In this document: in pieces, positions 22,603 to 28,383 of the stretch
How positions within the stretch are numbered: the first letter of the stretch is position 1
How the letters are laid out: every line of letters begins with the position of its first letter
From: a virus
IMG/VR virus record: IMGVR_UViG_3300020202_000187
Location: 1-30,436 of that record
Length of the DNA: 30,436 bases
Strand: one strand, 5' to 3'
Made by a program: the position numbers and the translations under genes
The notes under the pieces: model-generated
Seen by the model: the letters and a program-made list of their open reading frames with translations, nothing else
The model's database searches: none
Told to the model about the DNA's origin: nothing

Positions 22603-22944
22603 CTATCGCGGCGGCTTGCTTGGCGGCGGATCGGCTGGGCATTGATCGGGCTCCGGAGCGGGGATTGGTGCCCAATGCGTAGGCTGGATGTCGCCAGCGC
22701 CGTCGTCACCGATGAAGCGCCAACAGTTCCCTTTGTGGCACCACCAACCAATATCCCAACCCGGCTTTGGCAGAAACGGGATGCGCAGATACACCGGCCG
22801 CCCGTTCATGAATCCTGCCCCGTGGTGGTAGTCGGTGGCCCTGCTCGCCGTGTCTATAGGGCGCCAGCAACGCGCCGGAATAATGCGCGCAGTCCACGCT
22901 CTGGCCGCACGGTGGTATGTCATTCTCGCTTCGTGATCGGTCAT
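22603..22944 (-). CDS. DUF551-like reversed gene in lysis region
   Basis: A 113-residue product on the opposite strand. It has CWRPIDTASRATDYHHGAGF near residue 27, an aromatic middle (GWDIGWWCHKGNCWRFIGDDGAG) and QPTHWAPIPAPEPDQ close to the C-terminus. The W.PIDTA...THW.P.P pattern is the hallmark of DUF551-like phage proteins of unknown role. Two starts are possible, 22944 and 22923; neither has a clear ribosome site. It is wedged between membrane peptide genes and the endolysin, the third reversed single gene in the rightward operon. Confidence 0.65.
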   Translation of the reverse strand: MTDHEARMTYHRAARAWTARIIPARCWRPIDTASRATDYHHGAGFMNGRPVYLRIPFLPKPGWDIGWWCHKGNCWRFIGDDGAGDIQPTHWAPIPAPEPDQCPADPPPSKPPR

Positions 22945-23001
22945 GAGGTTCGGCCGGGCAATCGGCGAGGCGCCGAAGGTCAGATCCCGGCCGGGGTCAC
23001 C

Positions 23002-23027
23002 CTCGCCAACCCGCCAAGAATGGCGAG
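23002..23027 (+). other. Hairpin before the 29-codon ORF
   Basis: A perfect seven-base stem CTCGCCA (23002-23008) with TGGCGAG (23021-23027) and a 12-base loop. It ends just before the ribosome site GCGGGGTGA of the ORF at 23043. It could mark a transcript end or modulate translation of the lysis genes. No T-run follows, so a factor-independent terminator is unlikely. Confidence 0.35.
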
Positions 23028-23042
23028 CGGGGTGAATCTACC

Positions 23043-23132
23043 ATGATTACCACCCCCCATCAACTAGCCCGCATCCTGCCGATGCTCCTGGCGCTGGCAT
23101 GGCATCCCCTGGCGTGGTGGACGGTGCCGTGA
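23043..23132 (+). CDS. 29-residue peptide, partial copy of endolysin start
   Basis: Short ORF MITTPHQLARILPMLLALAW then HPLAWWTVP. Residues 1-14 match the endolysin N-terminus (MISPDQLARIMPM) and then diverge into a hydrophobic Trp-rich helix. The stop overlaps the endolysin ATG (TGATG), and GCGGGGTGA precedes its own ATG. It may be the remains of a duplication or insertion at the endolysin start, now acting as a coupled leader peptide or a small membrane lysis peptide. Translation is plausible but unproven. Confidence 0.45.
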   Translation: MITTPHQLARILPMLLALAWHPLAWWTVP

Positions 23133-23169
23133 TGATCTCCCCCGATCAACTAGCCCGCATCATGCCGAT
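23059..23169 (+). repeat. Partial duplication at endolysin start
   Basis: The 17-mer ATCAACTAGCCCGCATC occurs at 23059-23075 and again at 23145-23161, 86 bases apart; after one mismatch TGCCGATG is also shared. Both copies start within a few codons of an ATG in the same register relative to the ORF each opens. The second copy is the true endolysin N-terminus. Confidence 0.75.
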
Positions 23170-23737
23170 GTGCCGGCAGGAGTGGCTTGCCCCGCTCAAC
23201 GTAGCGATGGTTGAGTTCGACATCACCACATGGCCCCGGCAGGCGGCCTTCCTGGCGAACGTGGCGCACGAAAGCGGGGAGTGCAGGCGGCTGGAGGAAA
23301 ACCTGTCCTACAGCGCCGAGCGGCTGAGGGCGGTATGGCCGGGGCGGTTCCCGAGCCTGGATGCGGCAAGGGACTTCGAGCGGCAACCCGAGAAGCTGGC
23401 GAACTACGTCTATGGCAAGCGGCTGGGCAACAGTCCCACCGAGGGATGGAAGTACCGGGGGCGCGGTTTGATCCAGGTCACCGGCAAGGACAACTACCGC
23501 CGCTGCGGCGAGGCGCTGGACCTCGACCTTGTATCGACGCCCGATCTGCTCTGCGTGCCCAGGCATGCCGCCCGATCTGCCGGGTGGTTCTGGCAGGACA
23601 GGGGACTCAACGCCTACTCGGATGCAGGCGGGGAGGCGAATTTCTCGAGGATCGTCAGGACGATTAACGGCGGCCTCAATGGGCTCGATGAACGCATGCT
23701 GTACTGGCGCAAGGCGCTGGACGTACTGAGGGACTGA
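23132..23737 (+). CDS. Endolysin, glycoside hydrolase family 19 (chitinase-like)
   Basis: Cell-wall hydrolase of the GH19 chitinase/lysozyme-like family, 201 residues, which cuts peptidoglycan glycan strands at lysis. The catalytic region has FLANVAHESGECRRLEENLSY with general-acid candidate E47 (HES) and E56/E57 downstream, and the substrate-cleft motif YRGRGLIQVTGKDNYRRCGEALDLDL. The remainder has SAGWFWQDRGLNAYSD and FSRIVRTINGGLNGLDERMLYWRKAL, all typical of phage GH19 endolysins. No signal peptide, so it needs a holin for release. The start at 23132 is chosen over 23099 because it begins the family N-terminus and overlaps the preceding short ORF stop. Confidence 0.93.
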   Translation: MISPDQLARIMPMCRQEWLAPLNVAMVEFDITTWPRQAAFLANVAHESGECRRLEENLSYSAERLRAVWPGRFPSLDAARDFERQPEKLANYVYGKRLGNSPTEGWKYRGRGLIQVTGKDNYRRCGEALDLDLVSTPDLLCVPRHAARSAGWFWQDRGLNAYSDAGGEANFSRIVRTINGGLNGLDERMLYWRKALDVLRD

Positions 23738-23739
23738 CC

Positions 23740-23946
23740 ATGTATCGCTCCGTAGCCGGCGGCCTAGCGGGCGCCATCGCTGCCTCCGTCCAATACTGGA
23801 TGATCCCGCCCACTGCGGCGCAAGAGCTGCTGAGGGTCGCATTCGACTGGAATGTCTCGGTCGACACCGCCGGCTTCCTCGGCACGCTCGCGGTCGGGAT
23901 GGTTGGCACGCTGGTCACCCACTTCGCACCGAAGCAGGCGAAGTGA
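23740..23946 (+). CDS. Holin-like membrane protein
   Basis: A 68-residue protein with two hydrophobic segments: SVAGGLAGAIAASVQYWMI (about 4-22) and TAGFLGTLAVGMVGTLVTHFA (43-63), a short linker (PPTAAQELLRVAFDWNVSVD) and a basic end (PKQAK). Two-span small proteins placed right after the endolysin and before Rz are usually holins, which open the inner membrane at the set time. It starts 2 bases after the endolysin stop, and its TGA overlaps the Rz start. Confidence 0.75.
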   Translation: MYRSVAGGLAGAIAASVQYWMIPPTAAQELLRVAFDWNVSVDTAGFLGTLAVGMVGTLVTHFAPKQAK

Positions 23947-24185
23947 TGCCCGCAATCCTGCTGAAGCTGTTCGGCGGCCTCGGCGGCAAGCTCGCCGGCC
24001 TTGCAGCAATCGGTGGCGCGCTCCTGGCGGTTCTCCTGGGCGCGCGACAGTCAGGCCGCAATGCAGAGCGGGTCGACAACCTCGAAACCACCGCGAAGGT
24101 CAAAGATGCGCAAGCCAAGGCTGCTGCCGATGGTCCTCGTAGCCGCGACGACGTTACTAAGCGGCTGCGGTCCGGCACCTTCTAA
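23946..24185 (+). CDS. Rz-like inner-membrane spanin
   Basis: A 79-residue protein with an N-terminal membrane anchor (LAGLAAIGGALLAVLLGA) and a charged, helical periplasmic part (RQSGRNAERVDNLETTAKVKDAQAKAAADGPRSRDDVTKRLRSGTF). This is the shape of an i-spanin (Rz), and the gene contains the start of a lipoprotein gene in the +1 frame, the classic Rz/Rz1 arrangement. ATG 23946 overlaps the holin stop by one base; a GTG one codon earlier is possible. It would act with the lipoprotein to fuse inner and outer membranes in the final step of lysis. Confidence 0.8.
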   Translation: MPAILLKLFGGLGGKLAGLAAIGGALLAVLLGARQSGRNAERVDNLETTAKVKDAQAKAAADGPRSRDDVTKRLRSGTF

Positions 24186-24336
24186 GATCTCCGTCTGCCC
24201 GCCGGTCACGAACTACTCGCGGGAGTTCCTGGCGAAGGCGGCCGACGATCTCGACACGCTGCCGCCGGACTCCGCGCTCGACCGGATGATGCAGGACTAC
24301 GGCACGCTCAGGGCGCAGCTGAGAGCCTGCCAGTAG
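24106..24336 (+). CDS. Rz1-like outer-membrane lipoprotein spanin
   Basis: A 76-residue lipoprotein whose gene begins inside the Rz-like gene in another frame. The signal MRKPRLLPMVLVAATTLLSGC has a lipobox LSGC (Cys21), followed by GPAPSKISVCPPVTNYSREFLAKAADDLDTLPPDSALDRMMQDYG. The part VCPPVTNYSREF..A is typical of Rz1-type o-spanins in alphaproteobacterial and other phages. About 80 bases overlap with the Rz-like gene. The in-frame sequence before ATG 24106 is only a shadow. Last gene of the rightward operon. Confidence 0.85.
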   Translation: MRKPRLLPMVLVAATTLLSGCGPAPSKISVCPPVTNYSREFLAKAADDLDTLPPDSALDRMMQDYGTLRAQLRACQ

Positions 24337-24341
24337 CCGCC

Positions 24342-24354
24342 GAGTCTAACGCGT
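24342..24354 (+). repeat. Box 1 of TCTAACGCGT family
   Basis: GAGTCTAACGCGT. The inner CTAACGCGTTAG (24346-24357) is a perfect 12-base palindrome. Candidate integrase arm-type or excisionase site. Confidence 0.55.
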
Positions 24355-24403
24355 TAGCCGGGTGCGTGGAAATTCTTCAACAAAATCAAACATAGCCGTT
24401 CAT

Positions 24404-24436
24404 GCCGCGTTAAGCTTCTTTGCGGCGATTTTCTGT
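24404..24436 (+). terminator. Probable terminator of the rightward operon
   Basis: GCCGC (24404-24408) pairs with GCGGC (24422-24426), with a 12-base loop containing AAGCTT, and is followed by GATTTTCTGTT. It lies 68 bases after the last rightward gene. The stem is short, so efficiency is uncertain. Confidence 0.4.
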
Positions 24437-24460
24437 TATGCCAGAACCGCTTAGGTCATC

Positions 24461-24473
24461 ACGCGTTAGACTC
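24461..24473 (-). repeat. Box 2 of TCTAACGCGT family (inverted)
   Basis: ACGCGTTAGACTC, the exact reverse complement of box 1 over 13 bases, 106 bases downstream of it. Confidence 0.55.
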
Positions 24474-24483
24474 AATCCACAGT

Positions 24484-24492
24484 TTATCCACA
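24484..24492 (+). other. DnaA-box match TTATCCACA
   Basis: A perfect match to the consensus DnaA box TTATCCACA inside the candidate attP segment. A single box is not an origin, and chance occurrence is possible. Confidence 0.35.
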
Positions 24493-24520
24493 TTGCAGCA
24501 CAGGCACTTCTGCCCTGTGG

Positions 24521-24530
24521 TCTAACGCGT
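24521..24530 (+). repeat. Box 3 of TCTAACGCGT family
   Basis: TCTAACGCGT overlaps the last codons and stop of the leftward integrase gene (Thr-Arg-stop), in direct orientation relative to box 1. Confidence 0.5.
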
Positions 24531-25568
24531 CCCGCCCTTCTCCCACGCGGCAATTCCAGCCGCCGCCACGTCGCTACGACGCGGAAGGTAGACGGCCAGT
24601 ATCTTCTCAACCTGCTTCATCCCGTGCCCGGTCACGGCAGCAATCTGCGGCACGGTCGCGCCGGCCTCGGCGAGCTTCACGACGGCCGTCCGGCGCAGAT
24701 CGCGGTTCTGCAGTAAATGGCGGTCCACTTCCGCCAGCTTCATCGCTTTGTGCACGTGCAGACGCAAGCGGGCGGCCGTCCAGGAGCGGCCAAGGGGGTG
24801 CACGGTGATCAGTGGCCCCCGCCGTGGCGCGGCGTCCAGTGCGGCCCTGAGAGCCTTGTGCACGGGCACGCCCAACAGTTCGCGCATGCGCTTTCCGGTT
24901 TTCTCCTGGCGAACCAGGATGCGGCCGTTAGGCGCATCGTACTGCGACCAGGCCATCTTGACCACATCGCCCGGCCGCTGCGCGGTGTAGAGCAGCAGAT
25001 GCAGGGCCAGCCGCACCTCGGGGCTGGCGGCATCGGCGACGGCGCGGAATTGATCGTCGGTCCAGACCGTCTCGCGGGCAGGCGCCGTGCTCAACTCCGG
25101 GTCGGTCGCTGGGTTGACCGCGATCAGATCCCGGTTGCGGGCGATCTCCAGCACAAGGCGCAGGACAGCGAAGGCATGGTTGACCGTGCCGAGCTTGTGC
25201 TTTTGCAACAGAAGCTCCCGAAGCTCGATCACTGCGCCTCGGGTGAAGGCGCTGACATGCCGCCGACCGATGGCGCGCTCGTAGAAGCTGAGCCATCGGC
25301 TGTAGACCTTGCGGGTTGATTTTGCGAGGCCGTCAGGGCTGGCGAATTTCGCCGACGCTCGGTATTGCGCGATGCACCACGCAATGGTGCCGTGCGCTCC
25401 AGCCGCTCCGGCGTCTGCTGTCTGGTTGAGTTCGGTGACGCGCGCCAGTCGCTCAACCGGGTCGTCCGGAAGGCGGACCAGCTTGAAGCCGCGCCGCTGC
25501 CAATAGTGCCGCTCCTTGCCGTTGCGATTCCGGCGGACCGTGACCCAGGGCAGCGGCTCAGAAGGCAC
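24522..25568 (-). CDS. int: Tyrosine integrase
   Basis: Tyrosine recombinase of 348 residues for site-specific integration and excision. An N-terminal basic arm-binding-type region (VRRNRNGKERHYWQRRGFKLVRLPDD) precedes a core-binding region (~60-160) and the catalytic domain. Catalytic residues are R198 (TAQRPGD), K223 (QEKTGKR), R292 within NRDLRRTA, H315 (VTGHG) and nucleophile Y327 (LAVYLPR). The first position of the usual HxxR motif is Arg (R289-D-L-R), a variant known in part of the integrase family. The start is GTG 25568, overlapping the excisionase-like gene by 11 bases. It is last in the leftward operon and adjoins the repeated boxes expected for arm sites. Confidence 0.93.
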   Translation of the reverse strand: MPSEPLPWVTVRRNRNGKERHYWQRRGFKLVRLPDDPVERLARVTELNQTADAGAAGAHGTIAWCIAQYRASAKFASPDGLAKSTRKVYSRWLSFYERAIGRRHVSAFTRGAVIELRELLLQKHKLGTVNHAFAVLRLVLEIARNRDLIAVNPATDPELSTAPARETVWTDDQFRAVADAASPEVRLALHLLLYTAQRPGDVVKMAWSQYDAPNGRILVRQEKTGKRMRELLGVPVHKALRAALDAAPRRGPLITVHPLGRSWTAARLRLHVHKAMKLAEVDRHLLQNRDLRRTAVVKLAEAGATVPQIAAVTGHGMKQVEKILAVYLPRRSDVAAAGIAAWEKGGTR

Positions 25569-25788
25569 GCCTTATGTCCTCCAGCAGGCTTTCAGTCTCC
25601 GATTTTGGCCCGGCCTGCGGCTTGCCGGCAAGCCACGCAACAACAGCGTCGGCGGACCAGCGGCGACAGCGGCCGATCTCACGGGGCCGAGGGAAGCCTT
25701 GCCGATAGAGCGCCGGCAGGTGCCCGGCAAGCGTCGCCGGATGCACTCTCAGCAGGCGGGCAACGTCGGTTGCGGTAAGGGCTGTCAT
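25558..25788 (-). CDS. Excisionase-like/AlpA-type DNA-binding protein
   Basis: A 76-residue protein with a winged-helix/MerR-type DNA-binding domain: TATDVARLLRVHPATLAGHLPALYRQGFPRPREIGRCRRWSADAVVAWLAG, the pattern of AlpA and phage excisionases (helix-turn-helix, then RWSADAVVAWL). Overlap with the integrase gene start suggests joint translation and a role as recombination directionality factor. TGGAGCC precedes the ATG. It could equally act as a regulator of the integrase; both uses are known in this family. Confidence 0.8.
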   Translation of the reverse strand: MTALTATDVARLLRVHPATLAGHLPALYRQGFPRPREIGRCRRWSADAVVAWLAGKPQAGPKSETESLLEDIRRAF

Positions 25789-25819
25789 GGCTCCAGGGGC
25801 AGGCGTGGGCGGGGGTTGG

Positions 25820-26431
25820 TCACGATGAGAGTCGGGCCTGCAATGCGGCCTGTTCGACCGGCGTCAGGTCCCAGGCCGCGACCACAACCCACATGTCGCC
25901 ATCGCCGATCTGGCGCAGCAGCAGCGGATCAACCGGGACGGTGCGGGTCCACTCGGCTTCCCAGAGGATGTGGTAGTTTGCAAGACCGCGCTGCGGGCGC
26001 AGGTTCACGGGCACCAGCGGGACGATGCCTTCGTGGCCGCGCGCCGGCCCCGGCGCCATGCCGGACCACAGCACATCGAACGCCGTTCCCTTGCGCCGCC
26101 GACTGCTCCAGCCAGGCGCCCTGCTGTCGATGAAGCGGAAGCCGCGCCGCTCATATAACCGACGCTCGGGAAGCCACGCGCCGGTCAAAGGCTCCAGTCG
26201 GCACATCTTGGCGTCGGCTCGGCAGATTGCGAGCTTGGGCAGCCCCTGTTCGTTGAAGCCGGCGGTGCGGATGCTTTCCAGCGCCCGGATCACCAGCCGC
26301 CCTTGCGCGATCAGTTGGTAGGCGCGCTGAATTTCCGCATCGATCGGTTCGGACCAGTGCCGGTGCTTCTTGTATTCGCGGTAGAGCCTCTTGGCCTCGG
26401 CGCGGTCAACGGTGATGGCTTGCGTTTCCAT
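25820..26431 (-). CDS. Unknown conserved phage protein
   Basis: A 203-residue protein with a very strong ribosome site (TTAGGAGGACACC-ATG). N-terminal helix: RAEAKRLYREYKKHRHWSEPIDAEIQRAYQLIAQGRLVIRALESI; then GLPKLAICRADAKMCRLEPLTGAWLPERRLYERRGFRFID and a C-terminal region with ILWEAEWTRTVPVDPLLLRQIGDGDMWVVVAAWDLTPVEQAALQARL. No catalytic motif that I recognise. The good codon usage and start leave little doubt it is a gene. It lies between a small helical protein gene and the excisionase-like gene in the leftward operon. Confidence 0.8.
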   Translation of the reverse strand: METQAITVDRAEAKRLYREYKKHRHWSEPIDAEIQRAYQLIAQGRLVIRALESIRTAGFNEQGLPKLAICRADAKMCRLEPLTGAWLPERRLYERRGFRFIDSRAPGWSSRRRKGTAFDVLWSGMAPGPARGHEGIVPLVPVNLRPQRGLANYHILWEAEWTRTVPVDPLLLRQIGDGDMWVVVAAWDLTPVEQAALQARLSS

Positions 26432-26459
26432 GGTGTCCTCCTAACCTCCGGTCGTCGGC

Positions 26460-26735
26460 CTACGGCCGAAATCCAACATCTACTTCCCCTAGATCTGACA
26501 GGCGGGAGAGGGCTCCGGTCAGCTCGTCGAGCGGCTTGACCCACGAGCGTGTCAGTTGGTTGGTCTGCCGAGCTGGCAGCGACAGGACGCGGATGTTCTC
26601 CGCAGCCCTCGCCACCTCGACCAGCGCCAGCACGGCGGAGGCGAGGGTGACCTCTCGGTGCGTCACCAGATTGTCGGCCTTCACCTCCTCCGCCAAGAGC
26701 GTGAGGCTTGCGAGCGTGGATGGGAGGTCAGCCAT
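26460..26735 (-). CDS. Small helical protein, unknown
   Basis: A 91-residue mostly helical protein: MADLPSTLASLTLLAEEVKADNLVTHREVTLASAVLALVEVARAAENIRVLSLP, then RSWVKPLDELTGALSRLSDLGEVDVGF. Start 26735 is chosen because it lies just within the end of the previous gene (8-base overlap); the longer frame beyond is a shadow. No motif assigns a function. A helical bundle that partners another early protein is possible. Confidence 0.65.
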   Translation of the reverse strand: MADLPSTLASLTLLAEEVKADNLVTHREVTLASAVLALVEVARAAENIRVLSLPARQTNQLTRSWVKPLDELTGALSRLSDLGEVDVGFRP

Positions 26736-27078
26736 TGTCGCTCTCCCAAGGCACGGTCGGCGCGGCGTCGTGCGCAGCGCGCAGTTGATTGCGGCGGCCT
26801 TCGGCTGCCGTCGCGAGCGGGAAATACGTGATGGGCTCAGCGCGCGTGGTCGCCACCACCATGGCATCGCTCGGCTCGCGCCTTGTCACCTTGCACCCGA
26901 ACCGCTCCAGCACGGGAGGGAGGGAGGCGAGGGCGGCTGAGGCGTCAACCTTGTGCCAGAACTTACAACCGTATTTCTCGCACACATCGGTTTGTTGAAT
27001 GCGGTCGCAGCTTGCGCGGCAAATCGCCTTCGCCATCGCCTCTACCAGCGCGGCCTTGATGTCGGAGGGGGTGGTCAT
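26728..27078 (-). CDS. Small Cys-containing phage protein, unknown
   Basis: A 116-residue protein. Its N-terminal half carries cysteines in AMAKAICRASCDRIQQTDVCEKYGCKFWHKVDASAALASLPPVLERFG, which might bind a metal; the middle has DAMVVATTRAEPITYFPLATAAEGRRNQLRAAHDAAP. Similar short proteins with the KAIC...CD...ASAAL pattern occur among phage early genes without known role. Start 27078 is used because GGATGGTGAAGCC lies upstream and the longer frame overlaps another small gene. Confidence 0.7.
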   Translation of the reverse strand: MTTPSDIKAALVEAMAKAICRASCDRIQQTDVCEKYGCKFWHKVDASAALASLPPVLERFGCKVTRREPSDAMVVATTRAEPITYFPLATAAEGRRNQLRAAHDAAPTVPWESDNG

Positions 27079-27082
27079 GGCT

Positions 27083-27202
27083 TCACCATCCTCTTTGCGA
27101 GCGGCGAATAATGGCGTCGGCGATGGCAACCGCGATGATGATCGCGCCCACGCCGAGGCCGATCCAACCGAACACCTGTGCCAGCTCCAGGGCGGTTTCC
27201 AT
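27083..27202 (-). CDS. 39-residue membrane peptide
   Basis: Short gene missed by size cut-offs. It encodes METALELAQVFGWIGLGVGA followed by IIIAVAIADAIIRRSQRGW: an amphipathic start, one hydrophobic helix and a basic end, so orientation with C-terminus inside is likely. A strong site (GGGAGGTGAGTG-ATG) lies before it and its ATG overlaps the upstream stop by one base (TGATG). Its stop is 4 bases before the next start. Role unknown; small early membrane peptides of phages may affect the host envelope or exclude other phages. Confidence 0.6.
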   Translation of the reverse strand: METALELAQVFGWIGLGVGAIIIAVAIADAIIRRSQRGW

Positions 27203-27468
27203 CACTCACCTCCCTTCGGGGTGGTGGGCGGCAGCAGGGCGCGGATGCGGATTGCTACTTCACCGGCGGCCCACATCCGCTGTACGGAAGTGTGATTCTC
27301 CATCTGGACGGCAACGGCCACCTTCGCCGCCGCCTCTATCGCCTCCCGCCGCACGTCGCGCAGGGCGGCAGTGAGCAAGTCGATCTTCTTCGCGCGCCGG
27401 TTCCGCACGCCGATGTTGCCCATGGCGTCAACCAGCTTCTCCGCCCTCTCCCGCAGGTCGTTAGCCAT
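27202..27468 (-). CDS. Small helical protein, unknown
   Basis: An 88-residue protein, MANDLRERAEKLVDAMGNIG then VRNRRAKKIDLLTAALRDVRREAIEAAAKVAVAVQ and MWAAGEVAIRIRALLPP. Helical and charged, with a likely coiled coil over residues 25-55. The similarity of AIEAAAKVAVA...AIRALL to other small phage early proteins suggests a family, but none is named. The start is chosen by the 8-base overlap with the gene upstream. No catalytic features. Confidence 0.65.
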   Translation of the reverse strand: MANDLRERAEKLVDAMGNIGVRNRRAKKIDLLTAALRDVRREAIEAAAKVAVAVQMENHTSVQRMWAAGEVAIRIRALLPPTTPKGGE

Positions 27469-27898
27469 GTCCGTCGCCCTCCTGCGGGGTGGTGAGGGCG
27501 GCGCGTGCGATTGCATGAGCAGCCGATGCGTCTGCGTTGATCTCCCCGTGCAACAATCCCTGAATGCGCTCCAGCGCCTCCCGGAGCCTCGCCGCTTGCG
27601 CCTCCGACTCCAGTAGCAAAATGGCGACTCTGTTGGCCTTAGCTGCCCAACGGGCGCGTTCGGCCTCCGCTGCGGCGCGGGCGGCTTCGGAGGCGGCTGT
27701 GCGTCGCTCCGAAGCCTCAACAAGCGACAGGCCGTCTCTCGCGGCCATCGACATAAGGGATAGCGCTGCTTCGTGAGCTGCTTTGTACCGGTCGCGCTCG
27801 GCCTCCGCTGCTTCGGCGCGTCGCTGCCAGCTACCTTTTGCTAGTTCTGGCGTTGCGCCGTCACTCTCCATCGGTGCTGCGGGGGATGGGCTGCTCAT
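27461..27898 (-). CDS. Ala/Glu-rich coiled-coil protein, unknown
   Basis: A 145-residue protein dominated by a long coiled coil: WQRRAEAAEAERDRYKAAHEAALSLM and SERRTAASEAARAAAEAERARWAAKANRVAILLLESEAQAARLREALERIQGLL. The N-terminal 20 residues are Ser/Pro-rich and the last ~25 end ADASAAHAIARAALTTPQEGDGHG. AGGAGAAGTGACCCC-ATG is a good ribosome site. Nothing indicates enzyme activity. It may be an oligomeric partner in the early region. Confidence 0.7.
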   Translation of the reverse strand: MSSPSPAAPMESDGATPELAKGSWQRRAEAAEAERDRYKAAHEAALSLMSMAARDGLSLVEASERRTAASEAARAAAEAERARWAAKANRVAILLLESEAQAARLREALERIQGLLHGEINADASAAHAIARAALTTPQEGDGHG

Positions 27899-27902
27899 GG
27901 GG

Positions 27903-28268
27903 TCACTTCTCCTGGGTGGCGCGGGCGCGCAATGCCGCGATGCAGAGGGCAAGCGGCAGGGTCGCGGCGTGCCCATCAACAACACGGCCCTGCCCAGCTT
28001 GCGGGTCAGCCCAGTGCTCGGTGGCAAGTTCGACGTGTGCGTTGTCGTCAGGAAAGCTGGCGTTGCGCTCGTTGCTCAGCTTGACGACCGGCCACCCCTC
28101 CGGCACGAGCGACATCGCCGCGTCGATGCTGCCGCTCCAGTATGGGATTTCATCGTCGCCGCAGTCGTAGCCGTCAGGCTGTTCCCGGAACCAGTTCTGG
28201 ACGGCGCAATTGAGCTCGAACGAGCCCTCTGTCGCCTTCTCTAGCCGCGCAATGAGTTCCTCGCTCAT
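27903..28268 (-). CDS. Conserved small phage protein (SIDAAMSLVPEGW family)
   Basis: A 121-residue acidic protein with MSEELIARLEKATEGSFELNCAVQNWF at the N-terminus, then IPYWSGSIDAAMSLVPEGWPVVKLSNE and a C-terminal LPLALCIAALRARATQ. This pattern (LIARLE.ATEGS.ELD, then SIDAA..LVPEGW, then ALCIAAL.AR) is widespread in phages of alpha- and other proteobacteria; its role is not known. Start 28268 has CGGTGAGACC upstream and fits family length; an in-frame ATG seven codons earlier is less likely. Confidence 0.75.
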   Translation of the reverse strand: MSEELIARLEKATEGSFELNCAVQNWFREQPDGYDCGDDEIPYWSGSIDAAMSLVPEGWPVVKLSNERNASFPDDNAHVELATEHWADPQAGQGRVVDGHAATLPLALCIAALRARATQEK

Positions 28269-28305
28269 GGTCTCACCGTCAGGTCGCATATCGAGAACAG
28301 GGCGT

Positions 28306-28383
28306 TCATGGGCTCAGCGCCTCCTCGATACAGGCGTCATGGCAGTCATGACGGGGACAGCGGTCGTGCATGAGGCAGGTCAC
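28306..28383 (-). CDS. 25-residue Cys/His-rich peptide
   Basis: A very short ORF with GTG start overlapping the upstream stop (GTGA). Product begins MTCLMHDRCPRHDCHDACIE and ends EALSP: four cysteines and three histidines in 18 residues, a spacing suited to one zinc ion. Its stop precedes the next gene region by about 37 bases. A minimal zinc-binding peptide is possible; translation needs confirmation. Confidence 0.4.
   Translation of the reverse strand: MTCLMHDRCPRHDCHDACIEEALSP

Larger units (their letters stand above)
24337..24521. other. Non-coding junction, candidate attP region
   Basis: A 185-base, AT-richer gap between the spanin and integrase genes with no convincing ORF. It holds two copies of GAGTCTAACGCGT in inverted order (24342-24354 and 24461-24473) and a third TCTAACGCGT at 24521-24530 next to the integrase stop. 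It also has a probable terminator and a perfect DnaA-box match. Repeated short boxes next to a tyrosine integrase gene are typical integrase arm sites. No tRNA-like core could be identified by eye, so the crossover site remains unknown. Confidence 0.55.

Noticed and set aside
22599-22682. Plus frame of 27 residues after the membrane peptide genes
   Set aside because: Overlaps the better supported minus-strand DUF551-like gene and has no hydrophobic or known motif.
24484-24492. Replication origin
   Set aside because: One DnaA-like box without further boxes, iterons or a replication gene is not enough.
24337-24521. tRNA gene or tRNA fragment as attachment core
   Set aside because: No cloverleaf or conserved T-loop sequence could be found by eye.
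24717-25319. Plus frame of 200 codons opposite integrase
   Set aside because: Shadow of the integrase, whose catalytic residues are all visible on the other strand.
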